Shown: one piece after another, positions 26,436 to 34,687 of the stretch | Layout of the letters: the number at the start of each line of letters is the position of its first letter | Position numbering within the stretch: the first letter of the stretch is position 1 | DNA from: Clostridiales bacterium | GTDB taxonomy: Bacteria > Bacillota_E > Sulfobacillia > Sulfobacillales > JAIMBI01 | Assembly (NCBI GenBank): GCA_027318915.1 | Contig: DAHVOH010000025.1 | Location: 1-41,782 of the forward strand | Direction: 5' to 3' | Length of the DNA stretch: 41,782 bases | Position numbers and translations under genes: made by a program | Notes under the pieces: generated by a model | The model's input: only the letters and a program-made list of their open reading frames with translations | Told to the model about the DNA's origin: nothing | Database searches by the model: none

Positions 26436-26981
26436 GTGCACATCCGCCCCGCGCGCGGCGAGGACGTGGAAGCGGCGTCCCGGGTGCATTTGGCGTCCTG
26501 GCGCACCACCTACGCCGGTCTCGTGGCCGATGAATTCTTGGACCAGCTGGAACGCGACCTGGATGCCGCCATCGACCGGCGCCGCCGCCGCTGGGACCGG
26601 ACCGACGTGCGTAAGCTGGTCGCGGTCACTCCCGGCGACCATGTGGTCGGGTTCGCCGACGGCGGACCGGTGCGGGACGGTGACGCGGCCTACAGCGGCG
26701 AGGTGTACGCCATCTATCTGCTCAAGGGCTGGCAGGGACTCGGTGTGGGGCGCGGTCTCTTTTCCGCGCTGGGCCGGGCGCTGGCCGAGGCGGGCCACGC
26801 CTCCCTCAAGCTGTGGGTGCTGACGGACAACCCGGCGCGTCGCTTCTACGAACGCCTCGGCGGCGTTCTCGTCGACCGCAACGTCATCGCCGTCGGTGGA
26901 CAGGCTCTGCCGGAAAGCGCATACGGCTGGGCCGACACCCGGGCGGAGCCGTTTGCACGGCCGCCGACCCCGTCCGCTTGA
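26436..26981 (+). CDS. GNAT acetyltransferase
   Basis: This 181-aa protein has a full GNAT fold. It starts VHIRPARGEDVEAASRVHLASWRTTYAGLV, then carries VYAIYLLKGWQGLGVGRGLFSALGRAL (acetyl-CoA binding loop of Q-G-x-G-x-G/A type), and LKLWVLTDNPARRFYERLGGVLV as the terminal strand-helix. The start is GTG 26436; no strong ribosome site is visible, so it could be slightly different. It lies in the same direction as the PrsA-like gene but beyond its terminator. Substrate unknown. Confidence 0.85.
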   Translation: MHIRPARGEDVEAASRVHLASWRTTYAGLVADEFLDQLERDLDAAIDRRRRRWDRTDVRKLVAVTPGDHVVGFADGGPVRDGDAAYSGEVYAIYLLKGWQGLGVGRGLFSALGRALAEAGHASLKLWVLTDNPARRFYERLGGVLVDRNVIAVGGQALPESAYGWADTRAEPFARPPTPSA

Positions 26982-27092
26982 CGACGGCTCCGTCCCCGTC
27001 ACGGCCAGCCGGTGCGCCGTCTTCGGCGGCCCGCTCGTGCGGCGCGGCCGCGTCCTGGATTCCGGGACGGCGAATGGGCAGGAGGAATCTGT

Positions 27093-27998
27093 ATGCAATC
27101 GCGCATGGCATGGGCCCCGGACACAGCCGAAGCCGCGTGGCGGCCGGTCTCCACGTCGCGCCGGCAGTGGCGCGCCTTGGTCCATCATCCGCTCTTCTGG
27201 GTGGGGATGACCGTCTTGGTGCTTCTGGCCCTCATGTCGTTCGTCGGCCCGGCGCTCTATCCGGTGAACCCGAACGCGGTGGCGCCCAATGTGAGTCTGC
27301 ATCCCCCGAGTCCGGCGTTCCCGTTCGGCACGGACGTGCTTGGCCGCAACGAACTGGCCCGGGTGCTCAACGGAGGCAGCGGCTTCCTGTTGGTGGGATT
27401 TGCCTCCGCCATTGCCGCCTCCCTGCTGGGATCCACGGTCGGCCTGGTGGCCGGGTTCACGGGAGGCGCGGCGGACCGCATTTTGATGCGGTTGGCCGAC
27501 GTTTTTATGGGCATTCCCCAGTTGGTCCCCCTGCTCCTGTTTGACGTCCTGTTCCTGCCCAACGACGCCACCATGATTCTCATCCTGTCGCTGACGGTGT
27601 GGCCGCTGGTGGCCCGCCTGGTGCGTGCCGAAACGCTCACCATCCGCGAGCGGGAATACGTCACGGCCGCCGTCGCCGTCGGGGCCACCCGGAGCCGCAT
27701 TCTCCGGCGGCACATCCTGCCCAACATTCTGGGCACCGTCCTCGTCACCAGCTCGAGCCAGTTGGGCTCCACGGTCCTCATCCTGGCCACGGCCAGCTTC
27801 CTCGGCTTCGGTCTGCCGCCTCCCGCGCCCAACTGGGCCCAGATGGTGGCGGACAGCACGCAATATCTGGTGGGGGGCAATTGGTGGCTGTTCCTGCCCC
27901 CCGGCCTCGCGTTCGTGGCGCTGCAAGTCTCCGTGTACTTCGTGGCCGACGCCTTTCGCCAAGCGTTCAATCCTCACACCCTGCAGGGGGCGCGTTGA
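27093..27998 (+). CDS. ABC transporter permease, DppC/OppC type
   Basis: This 301-aa inner-membrane protein is one of a pair forming the channel of a peptide or nickel-type importer. The N-terminal cytosolic tail QWRALVHHPLFWVGMTVLVLLALMS is typical of DppC, followed by HPFGTDxLGRN-like FPFGTDVLGRNELARVL. The EAA loop that contacts the ATPase is EREYVTAAVAVGATRSRILRRHILPN. Five to six helices are visible. ATG 27093 follows AGGAGG (27080-27085), so the upstream extension is discarded. Its partner permease starts 2 nt after its stop. No substrate-binding protein or ATPase gene is found next to them. Confidence 0.9.
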   Translation: MQSRMAWAPDTAEAAWRPVSTSRRQWRALVHHPLFWVGMTVLVLLALMSFVGPALYPVNPNAVAPNVSLHPPSPAFPFGTDVLGRNELARVLNGGSGFLLVGFASAIAASLLGSTVGLVAGFTGGAADRILMRLADVFMGIPQLVPLLLFDVLFLPNDATMILILSLTVWPLVARLVRAETLTIREREYVTAAVAVGATRSRILRRHILPNILGTVLVTSSSQLGSTVLILATASFLGFGLPPPAPNWAQMVADSTQYLVGGNWWLFLPPGLAFVALQVSVYFVADAFRQAFNPHTLQGAR

Positions 27999-27999
27999 C

Positions 28000-28920
28000 A
28001 TGGCCCGCTTTGCCCTGATTCGCTCCGCCGAAGGTCTGCTGACGCTCCTCATCATCGCCCTGGCCATCTTCGGCCTGCTGCACCTCATTCCCTACACGCC
28101 GGCCTACGCCATCCTGGGTCGCAACGCCACGCCCCAGGCGGTGGCCAGACTGAATGCGGAGCTGGGATTGAACCTGCCTCTTCCGGTGCAGTTTCTGGTG
28201 TGGTTCCGGGACATGTTTATCAGCGGTCAGGCTCTTCACTTTTTGACCGGACCCCTGCTGGTCACGCTGCAGCTGCTGCTATTCAGCACCGTCATCGCGT
28301 TTGGCCTCGCCTGTTGGGTCGCTTTGGTGCAGGTCCGCCATGCCGGCACGCGCCTTGACCACACGCTCACCGCCATCACCTACGGCCTCTATGCCGTGCC
28401 GGCCTTTTGGCTCGCCCTCATCTTGATCTGGGTGGTGGCGTTGACGCTGTTGTGGCTGCCGCCGGACGGATGGCCGGGCGCGGCCCACCCGGGGTTGGCC
28501 AGCTGGGCCGTGCATCTGGTCATGCCGGTCGGCACCCTGGCCCTGACGACGGTGGGCGGGTGGTCGCGCTATCTGCGCGCCGCGGTGGAGGAGGCGTTGC
28601 AGACCGACTACGCCCGCACGGCGCGGGCCAAAGGCGCCAGTGAAACCCAGATCTTGATCCGGCACGCTTTTCGCAACTCGCTGCTGCCCCTCATCACGCT
28701 GGCCGGCATGTCCCTGCCCACCGTCATCAATGCGGTGATTGTGCTGGAGGTCATCTTCTACATGCCGGGGGCGGGCCACGCTTTTTGGGACGCCATCAAC
28801 GGACTGGACTTCACGGCCGCCACGTCCCTCGCCTTCTTCCTGGCGCTGGTGACGGTGGCTGGCAATGTGGCCGCCGACTTGCTGTACGGGCTGGCCGATC
28901 CGCGCATTCAATACGTCTGA
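28000..28920 (+). CDS. ABC transporter permease, DppB/OppB type
   Basis: This 306-aa permease is the partner of the preceding gene. It starts FALIRSAEGLLTLLIIALAIFGLLHLIP, then GRNATPQAVARLNAELGLNLPLPVQFLVWFRDMFISG, the standard periplasmic loop of DppB. YLRAAVEEALQTDYARTARAKGASETQILIRHAFRNSLLPLITL is the EAA loop, and VIVLEVIFYMPGAGHAFWDAI the usual helix end. The order C then B is reversed from most dpp operons, and the ribosome site (GCAGGGGG) lies inside the upstream gene. Substrate cannot be told without the binding protein. Confidence 0.9.
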   Translation: MARFALIRSAEGLLTLLIIALAIFGLLHLIPYTPAYAILGRNATPQAVARLNAELGLNLPLPVQFLVWFRDMFISGQALHFLTGPLLVTLQLLLFSTVIAFGLACWVALVQVRHAGTRLDHTLTAITYGLYAVPAFWLALILIWVVALTLLWLPPDGWPGAAHPGLASWAVHLVMPVGTLALTTVGGWSRYLRAAVEEALQTDYARTARAKGASETQILIRHAFRNSLLPLITLAGMSLPTVINAVIVLEVIFYMPGAGHAFWDAINGLDFTAATSLAFFLALVTVAGNVAADLLYGLADPRIQYV

Positions 28921-28957
28921 CGCCCCAGCCGGTCGACGATCGCCGCGCCCCGGTCGG

Positions 28958-29566
28958 CTAGACGCCGCCCGGCGGCGCGATGGACCGCCCAATCTCCCGC
29001 GACAGGAGCGCCCAGGCGGTTTGGTCCTGCGAGCTGCGCGGGTACGGGCGAAAGCCGAAAGCCAAGTAAATGGCCACGGCGCGCGGACTCGTGGTCTGGG
29101 TGTCCAAAACCAGCACAGGGTAGTCCCGGGCCAAGCGGGCAAGGGTTTCGGCCACCAGCCATTTGCCCACGCCACGCCCCTGCATGGCCGGAACCACCCC
29201 CACCCAACCCAGCTGACCCACCAGCCGCCCGTCCAAGAGACGATCCAGCGCTGACGCCGTCCCCACCAGCCGCCCGTCCGCGTCCTCGGCCAAGAGACAG
29301 CGGTGAGGCAGATCGTCCCGAAACCGGGCGTAATCCGCCTCGAAGCGTTGTCGGGCTTCGCGTTCGTCGCCGAATTCTCCCGCGGCGGTCTCGATCCGGC
29401 ACCAGGCGGCCTCGTCGCCCGGTTGGAAGGGATGGAGCCGAAAGCCTTCCGGGGCTGCCACGGCGGGCAGATCAAAGGTATCCGGCCGCCACATGGTCAC
29501 CATCAAACGCGGCACCGATCCGTCGGCAATGAGCGCACGGGCCGGCCGGCGCGACGGTTCCAACAT
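28958..29566 (-). CDS. GNAT acetyltransferase
   Basis: This 202-aa protein carries a GNAT domain near residues 40-195. Marks are FRLHPFQPGDEAAWCRIE, CLLAEDADGRLVGTASAL, LGWVGVVPAMQGRGVGKWLVAETL (acetyl-CoA loop Q-G-R-G-V-G) and PVLVLDTQTTSPRAVAIYLAFGFRP. The start at 29566 has AGGAGGG about 9 nt upstream; a longer frame has no domain character. It is convergent with the permease genes and next to the epimerase. Substrate unknown. Confidence 0.86.
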   Translation of the reverse strand: MLEPSRRPARALIADGSVPRLMVTMWRPDTFDLPAVAAPEGFRLHPFQPGDEAAWCRIETAAGEFGDEREARQRFEADYARFRDDLPHRCLLAEDADGRLVGTASALDRLLDGRLVGQLGWVGVVPAMQGRGVGKWLVAETLARLARDYPVLVLDTQTTSPRAVAIYLAFGFRPYPRSSQDQTAWALLSREIGRSIAPPGGV

Positions 29567-29736
29567 CTGTCGGTCCCTCCTCTCCTCGTCGCCGTCCCGA
29601 GCCCAACCCCCGCCTGCGGGATCGGTCCCGGGCGCGGGCCGCTCCCCGGACGGCGGCCCGCCCACCAATGGATGGGCCGTCCCCGGCCACCGCCTTCGCG
29701 ACCCACGCACGACCGCGTCCCGCGTCGTCGCCCGCA

Positions 29737-30681
29737 TCAATCGGCGTGGGTCCGAAGCCAGTCGACATAGGTGCGAATCCCGTCCTCCAGGGCGATCCGG
29801 GGCCGGAAGCCCAGCTCTCGCGCGGCCCGCTCCCCGTCGAACGGCGCTCGCCGGTCGTAGCCCTTGCGCCCGGGGCCGATTTCGACCGCCAACGGCTGAA
29901 CGACCCGCGCGATCTGCCCGGCCACGGCTCCCAGCGTGGTCTGCCCCCCGCTCACGTTGTAAGCCGTCGCGTCGTGGGCGTCCACCTGGACGGCCCGCAC
30001 CACCGCGTCGGCCGCGTCCTCGACATGAATGAGCTCCACTTCCTGGTCAGCGCCCGCCGCGAGGCGAATCGCGCCGTGGTCCAACGCCTGCCGAATCAAG
30101 TCATGCACATCTTCGGGCAGCCGCTGTCCCGGCCCATAGATCTGGCCGATGCGCAACACCACCACGTCCAGGTGGAAGCGGGTCCGATAAACCTCCGCCA
30201 GCCAATCCACGGCGGCTTTGGACACCCCATAGGGCGTGGTGGGCCGAAAGGGCGTGTCCTCGCTCACCCGCGCCACGCCCGGCGTGGCGCCGTAGGCACT
30301 CTCCGAGCCGATGAGCACCACGCGGTCCAGCGCCGCCGCCCGCGCCATTTCCAAGACGCCGCCCGTCCCCATCACGTTGGCCCGCAGGGTGCCGAGCGGG
30401 GCTTCGAGCGACACGTCCGGGTGGGACTGGGCCGCCAGATGCACCAGTCGGCGCACGTCGTAGGCGGCCAACACCCGGGCCAGGTGGGGCAGGTCGTCCA
30501 ACTCGCCCTGCACCACGCGGTAGCCGCGCAAACCCGGATCCTCCGCCGGCTCCCGGTTGTACTCCACCACCGCCCAGCCGCGCTCCCGCAGCCGCCGAAC
30601 CACCACCGGCCCGAGGAACCCCCGCGCGCCCGTCACCAGCACCGACCCCTCCGGAGGGCGCCCATCCTCGCCCGTCACCAT
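29737..30681 (-). CDS. NAD-dependent epimerase/dehydratase (extended SDR)
   Basis: This 314-aa protein is a nucleotide-sugar epimerase/dehydratase-type enzyme. The NAD-binding start SVLVTGARGFLGPVVVRRLRERGW has the GxxGFxG motif; VRRLVHLAAQSHPDVS follows, then VVLIGSESAYGATPG for the catalytic Ser/Thr region and TTPYGVSKAAVDWLAE for the Tyr-x-x-x-Lys pair. QIYGPGQRLPEDVHDLI and IHVEDAADAVVRAV complete the substrate region. Its ATG overlaps the stop of the upstream SDR gene by 7 nt, so they are co-transcribed. An internal GTG with GGAGGGG just upstream (about 30642) is an alternative start. Sugar substrate is unknown. Confidence 0.87.
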   Translation of the reverse strand: MVTGEDGRPPEGSVLVTGARGFLGPVVVRRLRERGWAVVEYNREPAEDPGLRGYRVVQGELDDLPHLARVLAAYDVRRLVHLAAQSHPDVSLEAPLGTLRANVMGTGGVLEMARAAALDRVVLIGSESAYGATPGVARVSEDTPFRPTTPYGVSKAAVDWLAEVYRTRFHLDVVVLRIGQIYGPGQRLPEDVHDLIRQALDHGAIRLAAGADQEVELIHVEDAADAVVRAVQVDAHDATAYNVSGGQTTLGAVAGQIARVVQPLAVEIGPGRKGYDRRAPFDGERAARELGFRPRIALEDGIRTYVDWLRTHAD

Positions 30682-31382
30682 GCGATGGTGCCGCCGTCGG
30701 CGACCAGGGCATGACCGGTGACAAAGGCGGCGTCAGCAGAGAGGAGGAACCCGGCCACGGCGGCTATCTCAGCCGGGTGAGCCAGCCGTCCCAACGGGAT
30801 CTGGGCAACGTCCTCGGCCTCCGCGCGCGCCGGATCCGCTTTGGCATTCCAGACCGCCCGGATGAGGGGCGTGTCGGTTGCGCCCGGACACAGCGCGTTC
30901 ACTCGAATCCGGCGGTGGCGCCAGGCCACGGCCAATGACCGGGCCAGCGCCACCACTCCCCCTTTGGTGGCCGCATAGACCGGACTTTCGGCCGTGCCGA
31001 TGAAGGCCAGTTCCGACGCCACCAGAACCACCGACGCCCCGTCCTCCAGGAGCGGGCCGAAATACTTCAAGGCGTAGGCCATGCCCGTCAGATTCACCGC
31101 AATCTGCCGGGCTACGTCAGCATCCGACATCTCCTCGATGGGGGCGGCGATTTGAATGCCGGCCGCGGCCACGAGGCCGGCCAGGGGCGCCCCCACCAGA
31201 GCGCTGGCGCTCCGCACGCTCTCGGGATCGCTCACGTCCACGGAATAAAACACCGCCCCCAATTCCGCCGGTGGCGGTCGGCGATCGGCGACGATCGGTG
31301 TCCAACCCTTGTTCCGGCAATGCTCCACCGTCGCCCGACCAATGCCGGAGCTTCCCCCGATGACCAAAACCCGCGCCGCCAT
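30675..31382 (-). CDS. Short-chain dehydrogenase/reductase (classical SDR)
   Basis: This 235-aa oxidoreductase has VLVIGGSSGIGRATVEHC (TGxxxGxG-type cofactor loop), ADRRPPPAELGAVFYSVDVSD, LVAAAGIQIAAPIEE (NAG-like), LVASELAFIGTAESPVYAATKGGVVALARSLAVAW with the catalytic Ser region and Tyr-x-x-x-Lys, and RVNALCPGATDTPLI. It ends HALVADGGTIAW, standard for 3-oxoacyl reductase/glucose dehydrogenase-like SDRs. GGGAGATG lies before ATG 31382. The first gene of the two-gene unit with the epimerase; substrate unknown. Confidence 0.88.
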   Translation of the reverse strand: MAARVLVIGGSSGIGRATVEHCRNKGWTPIVADRRPPPAELGAVFYSVDVSDPESVRSASALVGAPLAGLVAAAGIQIAAPIEEMSDADVARQIAVNLTGMAYALKYFGPLLEDGASVVLVASELAFIGTAESPVYAATKGGVVALARSLAVAWRHRRIRVNALCPGATDTPLIRAVWNAKADPARAEAEDVAQIPLGRLAHPAEIAAVAGFLLSADAAFVTGHALVADGGTIAW

Positions 31383-31754
31383 GGCTCATCTCCCGTCTTC
31401 AAGGCGCATGCCGCCCAGCCGCGAGCCGCCGCCTCACCGACGATGGTAGGGTGGGCGCCCCGACGATGTCAACGCGCCCGTCCGGCACCATGCCGTCCCC
31501 GGGAGGTGAAGCCCGCTGCCGCGGCTTGGTGGGCCACGACGCTAGAGCGCCGGCACGGGCCCCTCGAAACCGGCCTCTGCCGGAGCCAGTATGGGCCCGC
31601 CGCCGCGTGTGGACATTGGTCGGCGGCTCGCCGGAGGCGGCCCGCATGCTATATTGCCTGTGGGCCGCGGCGGCGGACTCGGACGGTCCTCAGGATGGGC
31701 ACCACTGGAGCCAGCAGGTTTGACAACCGCCGGGCACATGAAGGGGGCAGCAGC
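31383..31754. other. Divergent intergenic region
   Basis: This 372-nt spacer separates the SDR gene (minus) from the cyclase-family gene (plus). A plus-strand TATATT at 31650-31655 is a possible -10 without a good -35. No gene is seen. Confidence 0.35.
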
Positions 31755-32663
31755 ATGGAGAACGATCGCGCGGCTCGAGACCATCGGCCGTCACCCTGGG
31801 GGCAGGACGACCGGATCGGAGCCGCCCACTATGTCACGGCGGCGGAAGTGCGGCGGGCACTCGGACTGGTCAAACGAGGCGACATCGTCGACCTCTCCCT
31901 GCCCATCGGCGCCCGTTCACCCCGTATACCCGGCATCAATTCTCCCTTTGTCATCTCCATGTGGAGCCACCCGCTGGTGAGTGCGCTGGTCCATGCGCAG
32001 CGGGGCACGCAAAATGGGGTGGCTTTTGCCGATGAGCGCATCGCGTTCGACACCCACACCGGCACCCATATAGACGCGCTCGGCCACACGTCGGCCGACG
32101 GACGCATGTACAACGGCGTCAAAGTGGAGGACGCCGCCACCAACCACGGTCTCACCGATCTGGACGCCAGCCGGATCCCGCCCCTCATCACCAGGGGCGT
32201 GCTGCTGGACGTGGTGCGCGGCAAAGGCCGATTCCTGGATGCCGGCGAGCCCATTACCCCGGCCGACCTGGAACAGGCCGCCGCCCGCGTACCCGGAGGC
32301 GTGCAGCCGGGCGACATCGCTCTCGTGCGCACGGGCTGGTCGCGCCACTATGGGACGGCCAACGACGTGTACGTGGGGGCGGCCCCGGGCATCACCGAGG
32401 AGGCGGCCGCCTGGCTCGCCGACCAGAAAGTGGCGGCCGTGGGATCCGACACGATGAGCATTGAGGTGACGCCGTTTTTGGACCCGACCAACTCCGACCC
32501 CGTTCATCTGCATCTGCTGGTGCGCCGCGGCGTCTATATGATCGAACAGATTAATCTGGAGGTGCCGGCGCTGCACAGCCAGCCGGAGTTTCTCTGCTGC
32601 TGTCTTGCGCCCCTGTTCGAGGGAGCGACCGGCAGCCCCTTGCGGCTGGTGGCCGTGCTGTAA
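31755..32663 (+). CDS. Cyclase-family (kynurenine formamidase-like) metal-dependent hydrolase
   Basis: This 302-aa protein belongs to the cyclase family (PF04199), which includes bacterial kynurenine formamidase and isatin hydrolase. GDIVDLSLPIG is the usual opening; the metal-binding motif H-x-G-T-H-x-D is present as DTHTGTHIDALGH, followed by PLITRGVLLDVV, ADLEQAAARV, GDIALVRTGW, and AAVGSDTMSIEV. LHLLVRRGVYMIEQINLE is also conserved. The N-terminal 45 residues are longer than in short formamidases, as in the larger isatin-hydrolase-like group. AAGGGGGC precedes ATG 31755. No tryptophan-pathway genes lie nearby, so the substrate is open. Confidence 0.88.
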   Translation: MENDRAARDHRPSPWGQDDRIGAAHYVTAAEVRRALGLVKRGDIVDLSLPIGARSPRIPGINSPFVISMWSHPLVSALVHAQRGTQNGVAFADERIAFDTHTGTHIDALGHTSADGRMYNGVKVEDAATNHGLTDLDASRIPPLITRGVLLDVVRGKGRFLDAGEPITPADLEQAAARVPGGVQPGDIALVRTGWSRHYGTANDVYVGAAPGITEEAAAWLADQKVAAVGSDTMSIEVTPFLDPTNSDPVHLHLLVRRGVYMIEQINLEVPALHSQPEFLCCCLAPLFEGATGSPLRLVAVL

Positions 32664-32709
32664 GGGCTCCGGCCGACGCCCGCCGGCGCCGGTGCCATCC
32701 GACCGTCCA

Positions 32710-32746
32710 GCCCGGGGCCGGGATCTGTCGGGTCCCGGCCCCGGGC
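32710..32746 (+). terminator. Hairpin terminator after the cyclase-family gene
   Basis: A 14-bp GC-rich stem (GCCCGGGGCCGGGA / TCCCGGCCCCGGGC) with a 9-nt loop lies 47 nt after the stop codon. No T tract follows. Confidence 0.55.
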
Positions 32747-32879
32747 CGTGCCGGGACCGGCCGCGCGCCGTCACACCCGTCAAACCTGCGCCGCCTGTCT
32801 GAAACCGGCCGACCCGCAAGCAATCGCGCGACCGCGGCCAAATCGCGGTAATTGCTGGCGCCACCAAGAGTTTTGGCAC

Positions 32880-32885
32880 TATAAT
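32880..32885 (+). promoter_or_regulatory. Candidate -10 element for the small membrane-protein gene
   Basis: A perfect TATAAT stands 128 nt before the start at 33014. The nearest -35-like TTGCTG (32852-32857) is 22 nt away, too far for a normal spacer, so the site is tentative. Confidence 0.3.
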
Positions 32886-33013
32886 GGGCTGAGGGACTTT
32901 TCCCGATGCGGTTTCGGGCTTCTTCCTTCCCCGTATTCGGTGCGCCGAATGTGGGCAGAACGAGTCCGGAGCGGCACTGACGACCGTCGCGATTCCCGGA
33001 AAGGCGGGAGGTT

Positions 33014-33250
33014 ATGGACGGTAGCATGATTCGGCTCCTCGCCCTGCTGTCCGTTGTCTTTGCGGTCGGCCTCGGGCCCTTGGTGTATGTGCTGTTCATC
33101 CGGGCGCGCAGCCCAAGCTACTCGACCCCGATGAGCAGTGCGTGGTCTGCAGCCATCGCCGCCTTGGACGGCGATCCCTCTTTGGGAACGGCGGACAACG
33201 CCGTCTCCGTCGAGTCGGAGCTCCGCGCACAAGAGGAGCTGGCTGAGTAG
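33014..33250 (+). CDS. Small single-span membrane protein of unknown function
   Basis: This 78-aa protein has one N-terminal transmembrane helix (LLALLSVVFAVGLGPLVYVLF), a short basic stretch IRAR, and an acidic Ser/Ala-rich tail ending ELRAQEELAE. The helix orientation by the positive-inside rule puts the tail in the cytoplasm. GGCGGGAGG lies 3-4 nt before ATG 33014, and codon composition looks coding. No family is recognised. It stands alone between two putative terminators. Confidence 0.6.
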   Translation: MDGSMIRLLALLSVVFAVGLGPLVYVLFIRARSPSYSTPMSSAWSAAIAALDGDPSLGTADNAVSVESELRAQEELAE

Positions 33251-33271
33251 GGATTGGGGATTTGCAATTCC

Positions 33272-33304
33272 GGCCCCGATCGCGTCCTCCGACCGGTCGG
33301 GGCC
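33272..33304 (+). terminator. Possible terminator after the small membrane-protein gene
   Basis: GGCCCCGA and TCGGGGCC form an 8-bp stem around a 17-nt loop, 22 nt after the stop. CCTCCTCTGGTTT follows, only weakly T-rich. Confidence 0.4.
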
Positions 33305-33768
33305 CTCCTCTGGTTTCCGCCGGACGCTTCGCTCCGCGCATCCGTAGGCGCCCGGCGAGGCCAGAACGCGCTCGCCGCGTGTCCAGCCCGGAGTAGAGGA
33401 CGGCGGCTCTCTATTCCGTTGCCTGGCCGGCTCGTTCAGATCCGCCTGAACCACCCGTCTCCCCCGGGAGCATCGGAACCGGAGCGGTCTGCCGAAGGCA
33501 GACGTCCACGGGCGGCTCTCCGGCGCCCCTTCCCCACCGCTGACGCAAATTGCGCATGGACCCGCCTGACCCTCGCCGTGGCCGTCCGGCCATCTCGGCC
33601 CCTCGTGCCGACAGAGGTTGTCCCGCGACAAAATGCCCCTCGAGGCCGAGGGCGGAAATCCAAGCCCGGCTCCACGCCCCGCAACCAGCCAGTCCCGGCC
33701 CGCATCCCGTAACCCGAGACAGTGTTGCTCCGTTTCTAATCCAGGACGCATACGGCGGGGGTGTTGGG
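33305..33768. other. Intergenic region, no gene seen
   Basis: Frames on both strands are open over parts of this stretch, but their translations lack domain character. It should contain the promoter of the lipoprotein gene; no clear elements were found. Confidence 0.35.
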
Positions 33769-34662
33769 GTGGACCGGCAACAGCGCATCAAAGTGGGCAC
33801 GGTCGGTGTCGCGGCGGCCGTCTTGCTGCTTTCGGGCTGCGGATCTGTCGGCGCCGCCATCGCGCCGTCGTCCGCCTCGGGAGGCGGAGCCTCCTCTCAT
33901 GTTTCACGCTCGGCGGCTCCCACCTCCCCTGTCTCGAGCCCCGGCGCGCCCAGCACCGGCGGGCCGTCTTCCGCCCCGGCGATTCGCTTCCCCGCCCTCA
34001 TCGCCGCCGCGCTCAAATCACTGCACGCCCGCACCACCGTGCCGCTCTTCGCGCCCGCCGTCTACCCGGCTTCGGTCCGCTCCCTCTCCAACCTGCCGCT
34101 GACGGTGACGACCACTGTGTCGCCACAAACCCCGCCCGGCTACGCGCTGACGTTCCTGCAGGGGCCCCGCTGGCTCGCCCAGTTTGCCGTCTTTCGCTAT
34201 GCCTCCGACGAAATGGCGGCGCTGCACGTATTCGGCTCGGCGTCGACGGCGCCCGCCATCCCATCCTCCTTCGCGCCGCCGGGTGCCGCGTCCACATCCC
34301 TCGGCTACGGGCTGGCCGGCCGGGTCGTCCTCATGGCGGCCGGACCGGGGCGAGCGCTGGTATGGCGAACCGGCCATTGGAACTGGGCGGTGGAGTACGC
34401 CGACGGGCAGCGAGCGGCGGCCATCACCATCGCCCGCCGACTGGTAACATTTGCGCATGACCATGCATTGCCGGCCACCGCGATTGAAGGCGTGGTGGTG
34501 GTGGTGGTCACGGGCCCGACCGCTACCGTCATGCTGGGCTGGCAGCAAGAAGGCCTGGCATTTTACGCCGGCAGCGCCGGCGTCTGGGACAGCGCCTCGG
34601 GATCCGGCGTGCTCAACGCGCTGCAGCTGGCGACGCACGTCGTTCCCGACCGAAGCACTTAG
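33769..34662 (+). CDS. Putative lipoprotein of unknown function
   Basis: This 297-aa protein starts at GTG 33769 and has a lipoprotein signal (VGTVGVAAAVLLLSGC, lipobox Cys24), then a Ser/Pro/Gly-rich linker to about residue 65, then a compact domain from APAIRFPALIAAALKSL to the end. ALTFLQGPRWLAQFAVFRYASDEMAALHVFG and LVWRTGHWNWAVEYADGQRAAAITIARRLVTF look like a mixed alpha/beta extracellular domain, but I do not recognise the family. A run of six GTG-type codons near 34493-34508 gives a Val-rich strand (EGVVVVVV). It is convergent with the permease gene, 25 nt away. Confidence 0.7.
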   Translation: MDRQQRIKVGTVGVAAAVLLLSGCGSVGAAIAPSSASGGGASSHVSRSAAPTSPVSSPGAPSTGGPSSAPAIRFPALIAAALKSLHARTTVPLFAPAVYPASVRSLSNLPLTVTTTVSPQTPPGYALTFLQGPRWLAQFAVFRYASDEMAALHVFGSASTAPAIPSSFAPPGAASTSLGYGLAGRVVLMAAGPGRALVWRTGHWNWAVEYADGQRAAAITIARRLVTFAHDHALPATAIEGVVVVVVTGPTATVMLGWQQEGLAFYAGSAGVWDSASGSGVLNALQLATHVVPDRST

Positions 34663-34687
34663 CCGGAGCGCGGGACTCGGTCATGGC

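Noticed and set aside
26166..28088. 640-aa minus-strand frame opposite the GNAT and permease genes
   Set aside because: Low-complexity antisense translation; the plus-strand genes have clear motifs and ribosome sites.
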